Source: a bacterium
GTDB taxonomy: Bacteria > UBA9089 > JASEGY01
NCBI GenBank assembly: GCA_030019105.1
Contig: JASEGY010000041.1
Span: forward strand, 1-14,674
Length of the DNA: 14,674 nt
Direction: 5' to 3'
The notes under the pieces were generated by a model. It did not search any database, was not told where the DNA came from, and saw only the letters and a program-made list of their open reading frames with translations. Both the position numbers and the translations under genes were made by a program. Numbering within the stretch: position 1 is the stretch's first letter; every line of letters starts with the position of its first letter. Below, piece after piece: positions 7,063 through 14,674 of the stretch.

Positions 7063-7515
7063 TAATATCCTCGTTAGTGGTCTAATTTGCAAAAGGGGAA
7101 ATCCGGCTTCATTAATCAACGCCTTTAAGGATAATGAATTTGAGTTGATTACCTCTTTACAGCTTATGGATGAATTCATTGAAGTGATAGAACGTCCTCA
7201 TCTGAAAGATAACTATCGACTAACAGATGAAGAGATTAAAGACTTTATAGAGTATATCTTTAGAGAAGCAACAATAATTTCAGGGACGTATCAAGTAAGG
7301 AAATCAGCGGACTCAAAAGATAATATGTTCTTAGCTTGTGCCTTAGAAGGAAAGGTAGACTACTTGGTTACCGGTGATCCTCATTTAGGTAACCTTAAAT
7401 ATTATTATGGGGTGTAAATTGTATCGGTTAAGCAGTTTGTAGATTTGTTAATGAAAGGGAATGAGTAGAATTGTTATATAGCGTAAAAGCCTCTACTACA
7501 GAGGAGAATATAGCT

Positions 7516-7785
7516 ATGAAGTTATTTCAAAGGCGTTGCTCAGGTCTTTTTATTGCCTGGATTTTACTCGAAGTTCTATCCTGGCCATCTTTGGGCTTAG
7601 CGCAACCTTTGGCTGAAATTATTCATGAAGTAGAAGCAGATGTGGGAAGGCTTGCGCCGACTGGTTCTGTTGCTACTGGTTCCATCTCCGGCAAAGTAAT
7701 CGATGCCTCGACCGGACGGCCGATTGCGGATTGCGAATTGCAGGTTGCGGCTGGATTTTTTTATTTTTTTAAAAAAACTTTTTAA
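7516..7785 (+). pseudogene. Truncated 5' end of a second secreted protein related to gene 1
   Basis: ATG 7516 follows GAGGAG (7501-7506). The 89-codon frame starts MKLFQRRCSGLFIAWILLEV and continues LSWPSLGLAQPLAEIIHEVE, a signal peptide nearly identical to gene 1 (LSWPSLGLTQPLAEITQEVE). A carboxypeptidase-regulatory-like beta strand motif follows (GSISGKVIDASTGRPIADCE). It then runs into heptamer repeats and an A/T tract encoding GFFYFFKKTF and stops. The last codons coincide with the upstream element of the rrn promoter. I infer that a large secreted-protein gene was cut off here by a rearrangement that placed the rrn operon next to it, or by a misassembly at the multicopy rrn. Confidence 0.72.
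7733..7760 (+). repeat. 7-bp-period repeats at the truncation point
   Basis: ATTGCGG, ATTGCGA, ATTGCAG and GTTGCGG lie in perfect 7-bp register. They are the reverse complement type of the CGCAATC repeats at the start of gene 1. They lie exactly where homology to a secreted protein ends and rrn promoter sequence begins. Confidence 0.75.
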
Positions 7786-7819
7786 AGCTCTTGACAAGGT
7801 AGGGAAAAAATGCTATACT
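7758..7819 (+). promoter_or_regulatory. rrn operon promoter with A/T-rich upstream element
   Basis: TTGACA (7791-7796), a 17-bp spacer and TATACT (7814-7819) with an extended TGC are a near-consensus sigma70 promoter. The preceding T-tract and A-tract block (about 7758-7786) resembles an UP element for the alpha subunit. Transcription should start near 7826, about 100 bp before 16S. Confidence 0.88.
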
Positions 7820-7839
7820 GGTACAGAATTAGTTGGAGG

Positions 7840-7849
7840 TCTTTGAAAA

Positions 7850-7850
<1 letters not shown>
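7840..7850 (+). promoter_or_regulatory. boxA-like antitermination site in the rrn leader
   Basis: TCTTTGAAAAC matches the boxA-like sequence common in bacterial rrn leaders and recurs before 23S (10399-10408). It is expected to recruit NusB/S10 antitermination factors. Confidence 0.65.
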
Positions 7851-9591
<1,741 letters not shown>

Positions 9592-9624
9592 TTGAGAGAC
9601 TAAGAGAATAAAATGGTTTAAAAG

Positions 9625-9653
9625 GGAAGCAAGCAGAAGTCTGTCTTGCTTCC
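9625..9653 (+). other. Hairpin in the 16S-tRNA spacer
   Basis: GGAAGCAAG (9625-9633) pairs with CTTGCTTCC (9645-9653), with inner CAG/CTG pairs, and is followed by TTAGTTTTAATT. It looks like a weak intrinsic terminator, which rrn antitermination would override, or a processing site. Confidence 0.5.
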
Positions 9654-9740
9654 TTAGTTTTAATTAAAGGGGGTAAGGAGTTTACAGGCTATGGGCCTGC
9701 TGGGAAATAAAGTCGGAAGTTCCTAATACCCCGGTTGAAT

Positions 9741-9817
<77 letters not shown>

Positions 9818-9869
9818 GAAAATGGTGTGTTGTTAGGACTCTATTCCTCAAGGAGAGGAGGGATTATAA

Positions 9870-10109
9870 ATGCCAGTCGAAGGAGTTGATGCGGCCACGA
9901 GTACTCCTCCAGCAGCACCACCACCTCAACAGCCAGCGTCACCTGCACCACCGGCCCAGCAGACGGAAACGGCACAGCTTGAGCAGGTAAATCAAAGGGG
10001 CCTGGGCGGTGAATCAAATCTTCAGCCTTCGTTTTTGGATCGAGAGGGAGAAGAGCGTGGTTTAATGCAGGAGATGGGAATAGGTCAACAGTTTGATTTT
10101 AAAGTGTAG
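9870..10109 (+). CDS. Small proline-rich protein encoded between the two spacer tRNAs
   Basis: ATG 9870 is preceded by a strong AAGGAGAGGAGGG (9850-9862), which makes translation credible. The 79-residue product has a Pro/Ala/Gln-rich low-complexity N half (STPPAAPPPQQPASPAPPAQ) and an acidic-amphipathic C half (SNLQPSFLDREGEERGLMQE, then MGIGQQFDFKV). There is no signal peptide or membrane segment. I do not recognise the family. It lies in the rrn spacer between tRNA-Ile and tRNA-Ala, in the same direction, with no obvious promoter of its own, so it should be co-transcribed with rRNA and translated from a spacer fragment released by processing. The short gene after 23S (13939) has a similar setting. 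Confidence 0.72.
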   Translation: MPVEGVDAATSTPPAAPPPQQPASPAPPAQQTETAQLEQVNQRGLGGESNLQPSFLDREGEERGLMQEMGIGQQFDFKV

Positions 10110-10143
10110 GGGAGGTGGATAGTTCGAGAGAAAATACTAAAAG

Positions 10144-10184
10144 GTGTTTACCTCAGGCAGAAAGGAGGCTTCTTGAGGTAAGCA
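10144..10184 (+). other. Hairpin between the small gene and tRNA-Ala
   Basis: TGTTTACCTCA (10144-10154) pairs with TGAGGTAAGCA (about 10174-10184). It could be a processing stem separating the mRNA-like segment from tRNA-Ala, or a weak terminator. Confidence 0.5.
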
Positions 10185-10239
10185 TCTAAGCGTGGAGGGG
10201 TGAAGCCCCTGTTTGATATAGAAGCTTGAAAGCGAAAGC

Positions 10240-10315
10240 GGGGGTGTAGCTCAGTTGGGAGAGCGCCTGCCTTGCACGCAGGAGGTCAGCGGTTCGAGCC
10301 CGCTCATCTCCACCA
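10240..10315 (+). tRNA. tRNA-Ala (TGC)
   Basis: Acceptor GGGGGTG/CATCTCC (two G-U pairs), D arm, anticodon TGC at 10273-10275, T loop TTCGAGC and encoded CCA; 76 nt. It is the standard second spacer tRNA. Confidence 0.96.
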
Positions 10316-10398
10316 AATAGAGAGAGGACAGATATTTGGGCCTTATAGGGTAAGGTTCAGACACCTATCCTTTGGGACAAAGAAAGAATAGGAACCGA

Positions 10399-10408
10399 TC
10401 TTTGAAAA
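10399..10408 (+). promoter_or_regulatory. boxA-like site before 23S
   Basis: TCTTTGAAAA repeats the leader boxA and lies about 70 bp before 23S, the usual position for a second antitermination site. Confidence 0.6.
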
Positions 10409-11104
10409 TTGAAGAAGAGAACAAGTGGAATTCGTCGAATGCACCTAAAAAAGTAAAAATAAGTAAGTTATAGTAGTATGGTCAAGTAATAAAGGGTATA
10501 TGGCGGATGCCTTGGCGAAGGTTGACGATGAAGGACGTGGTAAGCTGCGATAAGCCTCGTGTAGCTGCAAACAAGCGTTGATACGGGGATGTCCGAATGG
10601 GGAAACCCATCATGTCTAAAAAGCATGATACCTGGGTCTGAATAAAATAGGGTCCAGGAGGGAACCAGGGGAATTGAAACATCTTAGTACCCTGAGGAAA
10701 AGAAAGAAATCTCGATTCCCTGAGTAGCGGCGAGCGAAAAGGGAAGAGCCCAAACCGTCTATGTGTTAAAGCTCATACCGTGTTGCATAGGCGGGGTTGT
10801 AGGGCCTAAGTAGGGCAGGGGTATGTTACGGCCCGGAGAGTTAGAAATTCATTCTTTAGCTGAAGAGTGCTGGAAAGGCTAACCAGAGAAGGTGATAGTC
10901 CTGTAAGCGAAAAAGAATGAACTCTCTGTTCTTAGGTTCCTGAGTACGGCGGGACACGTGAAATCCTGTTGGAATCCGGGAGGACCACCTCCCAAGGCTA
11001 AATACAAACCTTCGACCGATAGTGAACCAGTACCGTGAGGGAAAGGTGAAAAGTCCCCCTGGCGGGGAGTGAAATAGTACCTGAAACCATATATCTACAA
11101 GCTG

Positions 11105-11180
11105 TGGAAGCACTATGCCGGGGATTGCATGCTTTTTGTCCCTCGGGATGAAAAGTGATAACGCCCGGAAGGTGTGACTG
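11105..11180 (+). other. Extended helix 25 of 23S rRNA
   Basis: The helix between GCTGTGGAAGCAC and GGTGTGACTGCGTG is about 45 nt longer than in Escherichia coli. It contains GCCGGG/CCCGG pairing and an inner hairpin CTTTTTGTCCC/GGGATGAAAAG. H25 is a known site of length variation and intervening sequences. Confidence 0.6.
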
Positions 11181-11796
11181 CGTGCCTTTTGTATAATGAA
11201 CCGGCGAGTTACTTGGATGCTGCAAGGTTAAGTGGTTAAGCCATGGAGCCGTAGCGAAAGCGAGTCTTAATAGGGCGATTTAGTAGCATTCAGTAGACCC
11301 GAAACCGAGTGATCTATCCATGACCAGGGTGAAGCGTATGTAAAAGTACGTGAAGGCCCGAACCTATGGAGGTTGAAAACTCCCGGGATGAGTTGTGGAT
11401 AGGGGTGAAAGGCTAATCAAACTCGGCGATAGCTGGTTCTCCCCGAAATAGCTTTAGGGCTAGCCTCAAGGATAAGTAAGGGTGGTAGAGCACTGGATGG
11501 ACTAGGGGCCTTCACCGGCTACCAAACCCAACCAAACTCCGAATGCTGTTACTTTTACCTTGGGAGTCAGACTGCGGGGGATAAGCTTCGTGGTCGAAAG
11601 GGAAACAGCCCAGACCATCAGCTAAGGTCCCTAAGTACGAGCTAAGTGGAAAAGGATGTGAAATTGCAAAAACACCCAGGATGTTGGCTTAGAAGCAGCC
11701 ATTCATTGAAAGAGTGCGTAATAGCTCACTGGCCGAGTGGTTTTGCGCCGATAATTTAACGGGGCTCAAGCTCGTCACCGAAGCTATGGAATTTAG

Positions 11797-11863
11797 GAAA
11801 GAGTATTGAGTAGTGAGTCTCAAGGATTTTCCTCGAGACTCGAAACTCCTAACTCGAAACTGG
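11797..11863 (+). repeat. Heptamer-repeat hairpin inserted in helix 45 of 23S rRNA
   Basis: Three GAG-led heptamers (GAGTATT, GAGTAGT, GAGTCTC; 11801-11821) face GAGACTC, GAAACTC, CTAACTC (11835-11855) across a 13-nt loop. The 7 bp next to the loop are perfect; outer units pair at their GAGT/ACTC cores. It replaces the usual short tip of H45, a known hot spot for 23S intervening sequences that RNase III can cut out. Confidence 0.75.
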
Positions 11864-12469
11864 ATTGGTAGGGGAGCGTTCCATCTATGGAAGAAGGCAG
11901 ATTGAAAAGACTGCTGGACAGGATGGAAGTGAGAATGCCGGTATGAGTAGCGATAAAAGGGGTGAGAACCCCCTTCACCGAAAGCCTAAGGTTTCCTCGA
12001 GCAAGGTTAATCCGCTCAGGGTAAGTCGGACCCTAAGCCGAGGCCGAAAGGCGTAGGCGATGGAAAAACAGGTTAAAATTCCTGTACCATCTGCAGACCG
12101 TTACGAGCAATGGGGTGACGCTGGAGGGTAGGCCATGCGTACGATTGGAGGTGTACGTTCAAGTCTGTAGGAGGGCGGCCCAGGCAAATCCGGGCTGCTG
12201 TTAACTCTGAGAGGTGAAGAGGAGCCCGCGTCCTTGGACAAGGGCGAAGTGGTTGATCCCATACGGCCAAGAAAAACCTCTAGCCAGGTCTGTGGGTGTC
12301 CGTACCGTAAACCGACACAGGTAGGCGAGGAGAGAATCCTAAGGTGCTCGAGAGAACCCTCGTTAAGGAACTCGGCAAATTGACTCCGTAACTTCGGGAG
12401 AAGGAGTGCCCCGCGTAGGGTGAAGCTGCTTGCCAGTGGAGCTCGAAGGGGTTGCAGTGAAAGGGCCCA

Positions 12470-12501
<32 letters not shown>

Positions 12502-12567
12502 TAAATCGTAAGATGATGTATAGGGTCTGACGCCTGCTCGGTGCCGGAAGGTTAAAGGGAGGGGTTA

Positions 12568-12738
12568 GTGCCGGGTCTCAGGTAGTGGGTTTTTTGACCG
12601 GGGAGTGATGATGAAGTAAAAGGGAAAGGCTTTTTCCGGCAAGAGGAAAGGTCCGTAACAGAAAAAGAGGGCAAAAATGAAAAAGTCCTTTCATCATCTC
12701 TCCCCGTAGAAAAGAACTCAATAGCTGAGACCTGGTGT
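12568..12738 (+). other. Long extension of helix 68 of 23S rRNA
   Basis: GTGCCGGGTCTCAG (12568-12581) pairs over 14 positions, counting G-U, with CTGAGACCTGGTGT (12725-12738). A further stem joins CGGGGAGTGATGATGAA (12599-12615) with TTCATCATCTCTCCCCG (12690-12706). In Escherichia coli this position is only a short capped helix tip before the conserved GGTAAACGGCGGCCG block. About 150 nt are added. Confidence 0.75.
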
Positions 12739-12751
12739 GAAGCTCTGAACT

Positions 12752-12874
<123 letters not shown>

Positions 12875-13283
12875 CGAAATTGTAGTAGGGGTGAAGATGC
12901 CCCTTACCCACAACAAGACGGAAAGACCCCGTGAACCTTTACTATAGCTTGACATTGGATTTGGGTATGTTATGTACAGGATAGGTGGGAGGCGTAGAAT
13001 CCGGGCCGTCAGGCTCGGAGGAGCCATCCTTGGGATACCACCCTTAGCATATTTAGGTCCTAACTTTGGTCTGTGAATCCAGATCAGGGACAGTGTCTGG
13101 TGGGTAGTTTGACTGGGGCGGTCACCTCCTAAAATGTAACGGAGGTGCCCAAAGGTTCCCTCAGTGCGGTTGGCAATCGCACGTAGAGTGTAAAGGCATA
13201 AGGGAGCTTAACTGCGAGACCTACAAGTCGAGCAGGTGCGAAAGCAGGGCTTAGTGATCCGGCGGTCGCGTGTGGAAGTGCCG

Positions 13284-13326
<43 letters not shown>

Positions 13327-13351
13327 CTCCCCAAGAGTCCACATCGACGGG

Positions 13352-13412
<61 letters not shown>

Positions 13413-13655
13413 TGGCTGTTCGCCAATTAAAGCGGTACGCGAGCTGGGTTTAGAACGTCGTGAGACAGTTCGGTCCCTATCTGTTGTGGGCGTTGGATAT
13501 TTGAAGAGGAGCTGCTCTTAGTACGAGAGGACCGGAGTGGACGAACCTCTGGTGTACCAGTTGTCCCGCCAGGGGCATGGCTGGGTAGCTATGTTCGGAC
13601 AGGATAACCGCTGAAAGCATCTAAGCGGGAAACCTACCTCAAGATAAGATATCCC

Positions 13656-13785
13656 CTCAGGATTGGATATTTTAGGGAAGAAAGAAGGGAGACTTCTTTT
13701 TAAGTTAAGTTCCTTCGGGAACTTGGCTTTGTTGTTCCCTTTCTTTTAACTCTGCTTTAGTATCTAACCTGACTAAAGACCCCTG
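13656..13785 (+). other. Extension of helix 98 of 23S rRNA
   Basis: Between CAAGATAAGATATCCCCTC and the CCCCTGGAAGATAACC block lies about 110 nt more than the short Escherichia coli H98. It contains a hairpin GTTCC-TTCG-GGAAC with flanking pairs. H98 is a recognised expansion site (ES39 in eukaryotes). Confidence 0.7.
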
Positions 13786-13907
13786 GAAGATAACCAGGTC
13801 GATAGGCGGAAGGTGTAAGTGTGGTAACATATTTAGCCGATCCGTACTAATCGGTCGTGAGGCTTGGCCATACTACTTTAAGTTGCTTATTTTTAGATGA
13901 AGGTGTA

Positions 13908-13935
13908 GTGACAGGTGACAAGTGAGGAGTGAGAA
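13908..13935 (+). repeat. 7-bp-period repeats in the leader of the post-23S gene
   Basis: GTGACAG, GTGACAA, GTGAGGA and GTGAGAA are in exact register. The third unit, with the base before the fourth, supplies the GAGGAG ribosome binding site of the gene at 13939. A looser purine-rich version (GTGAGAA ... GTGAGGA) recurs at 14511-14535. Confidence 0.65.
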
Positions 13936-13938
13936 GCG

Positions 13939-14118
13939 ATGAATGTCAGCGGACCTGGCAGTCAAACAGTAACCGGTAGTCCAACTAACTTATTAGGTGT
14001 TCAGGTAGAGATGCTAAAGAATGCTAATGAGATTCCGAGGGAAGTAGTAGAAGAACTGGTAAATAATGTTAACGCTGCTTACGACGGAGTTGGAAGAAAT
14101 ATTGATCGATTAGCTTGA
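13939..14118 (+). CDS. Small protein resembling YjfB-type putative motility proteins
   Basis: ATG 13939 follows GAGGAG by about 10 bp. The 59-residue product reads MNVSGPGSQTVTGSPTNLLG, then VQVEMLKNANEIPREVVEEL, then VNNVNAAYDGVGRNIDRLA. A short Ser/Thr/Gly lead followed by an amphipathic helix with V-x-V-x-x-L-K is like the YjfB family of small putative motility proteins; the match is by eye and moderate. No signal peptide. It starts 69 bp after 23S in the same direction with no separate promoter seen, so it may be read from rrn transcripts. Confidence 0.62.
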   Translation: MNVSGPGSQTVTGSPTNLLGVQVEMLKNANEIPREVVEELVNNVNAAYDGVGRNIDRLA

Positions 14119-14165
14119 TTAGCCATTAGAAGTCGGGTATTAAAGACGGCTTTTAACTGGGAGGG

Positions 14166-14205
14166 GCGGTTTACAGAGGCATCGGGAGAATCCTCTGTAA
14201 ACCGC
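14166..14205. repeat. Perfect 14-bp inverted repeat
   Basis: GCGGTTTACAGAGG (14166-14179) and its exact complement (14192-14205) flank a 12-nt loop. No U-tract follows on the + strand, so it is not a classic intrinsic terminator; it could be an rrn-end processing stem or a small dispersed repeat. Confidence 0.7.
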
Positions 14206-14211
14206 AAATAA

Positions 14212-14240
14212 AAATCACCCAGGGATGGGTGATTTAATTG
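14212..14240 (+). terminator. Terminator-like hairpin ahead of the lipoprotein gene
   Basis: AAATCACCC (14212-14220) pairs with GGGTGATTT (14227-14235) around a 6-nt loop, followed by a mildly U-rich AATTGTATT. It may end transcription from the rrn and 13939 genes. Confidence 0.45.
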
Positions 14241-14257
14241 TATTGAGGAGGGCGTGC

Positions 14258-14500
14258 GTGCAGAAGATAGGTGTCCTGTTGGTGGTAGTTCTTTGGGTAG
14301 GGTTGATAGGGTGTACTATTACCAATAAATATTGTCCGCAAGCAGGAGGTAACACCACCTTGCCATTTACCTTTGGGGCACAGCAAGAAAGCAAGGTCGA
14401 AATAAAGAGCCCCACTGTTGCGGAGGAGATAAGGGAGCTAAAAAAGCTGGCAGAGGAAGGAGTAATTACAGAGGAAGAGTTTAAGAAGGCTAAGGAGTAG
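14258..14500 (+). CDS. Small lipoprotein with C-terminal SHOCT domain
   Basis: I prefer GTG 14258 because TTGAGGAGGGC lies 6-8 bp upstream; the longer ATG frame (14225) starts inside a hairpin. The product (80 residues) begins MQKIGVLLVVVLWVGLIGCT, a signal peptide with lipobox LIGC, so the mature protein should be lipid-anchored at that Cys. A 40-residue linker is followed by TVAEEIRELKKLAEEGVITE and EEFKKAKE, the short amphipathic SHOCT motif (L..L...G.IT.EEF). SHOCT domains are thought to mediate oligomerisation; function is otherwise unknown. It ends at TAG 14498-14500. Confidence 0.82.
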   Translation: MQKIGVLLVVVLWVGLIGCTITNKYCPQAGGNTTLPFTFGAQQESKVEIKSPTVAEEIRELKKLAEEGVITEEEFKKAKE

Positions 14501-14674
14501 TTATTGAAAGGTGAGAAGGAGTGAGGAGAGAGAAGCTTCTTTCTTACGTAAGGATAGGCAGGAAGAGACGGCTTTATTTAGCAGATGTTTTTGCAAAGAT
14601 CGCTGAATATATCGTTTCCCTATCATCACCTTTGATCACCCGTTAGAAACTGCATAAATGAAACTTGACGTCCA
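14501..14674. other. Right edge, no gene recognised
   Basis: After the lipoprotein stop there is a purine-rich patch with loose GTGAG heptamers (14511-14535) and then sequence in which I see no gene, 5S rRNA or clear promoter. Confidence 0.6.

Larger units (their letters stand above)
6831..7468 (+). pseudogene. PIN-domain toxin gene interrupted by MITE-3, plus a late nonsense codon
   Basis: ATG 6831 opens MKEEPELLKVVVDT and is cut at 6873. Deleting MITE-3 with one TA joins it to 7065 and gives VVVDT-NILVSGLI followed by GNPASLINAFKDNEFELITS, DEFIEVIERP, SKDNMFLACAL and DYLVTGDPHLGNLK. This is the complete acidic set of the PIN-family ribonuclease toxins of the PIN_3/TIGR00305 type: D of VDTN, E of DEF, D of SKDN, D of TGD. 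TAA at 7415-7417 ends the frame early; reading on gives IVSVKQFVDLLMKGNE to TAG 7466-7468, the usual C-terminal strand and helix, so TAA probably replaced CAA. The restored toxin would be about 148 residues. The 3' part alone (7145-7417) lacks the first catalytic Asp and is presumably inactive. Confidence 0.88.

Noticed and set aside
9691..9726. 11-codon frame MGLLGNKVGSS in the spacer after AAGGAG-like sequence
   Set aside because: Too short to support; the upstream purine run may be chance.
12568..12738. Group I or II intron in 23S
   Set aside because: Too short, no catalytic-core features or endonuclease frame, and the ends simply extend the helix.

Overview
The window looks like a piece of the chromosome of an uncultivated bacterium, probably a Gram-negative member of a candidate phylum. 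The reasons are a very large secreted DUF3160 protein with a FlgD/type-IX-like C-terminal sorting domain, an SHOCT lipoprotein, purine-rich Shine-Dalgarno sites, and a bacterial rrn operon with several enlarged rRNA helices. I cannot place it more finely without an rRNA tree. Everything recognised as a gene lies on the + strand.

Layout. (1) 1-4980: a multidomain secreted protein (DUF3160, Ig-like domains, nine 39-residue GWAVG repeats, sorting domain). (2) 5050-5710: a BrnT/CopG-type toxin-antitoxin pair with a good promoter; the toxin frame is broken by one base. (3) 5731-6006: a decayed second copy of the 3' end of gene 1. (4) 6022-7468: an AbrB-type antitoxin / PIN-type toxin operon taken apart by three small non-autonomous transposable elements (MITEs). 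One (IS66-like, 8-bp target duplication) sits just upstream of the promoter. A second IS66-like one splits the antitoxin. A third (TA target duplication, Tc1/mariner-IS630-like) splits the toxin within its catalytic Asp-Thr-Asn motif. Removing each gene-disrupting element plus one target copy restores an open frame to the base. (5) 7516-7785: the start of a second secreted protein related to gene 1, cut off where the rrn promoter begins. (6) 7758-13895: rrn operon: A/T-rich upstream element, sigma70-type promoter, boxA, 16S, tRNA-Ile(GAT), a 79-codon protein gene, tRNA-Ala(TGC), second boxA, 23S. No 5S gene is visible. (7) 13908-14674: a 59-codon gene resembling small YjfB-type motility proteins and an SHOCT lipoprotein.

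Two themes cut across the window. First, 7-bp-period repeats with different seed words occur inside gene 1, at the truncation point of the second secreted gene, inside a MITE, inside helix 45 of 23S rRNA, and in the leader of the gene after 23S. Second, the rRNAs are enlarged: 16S about 1.6 kb (long V1 hairpin) and 23S about 3.39 kb (extensions in H25, H45, H68 and H98). The most interesting items are the traceable MITE dismantling of the AbrB/PIN locus, the protein gene lodged between the two spacer tRNAs, and the heptamer hairpin and H68 extension in 23S rRNA.
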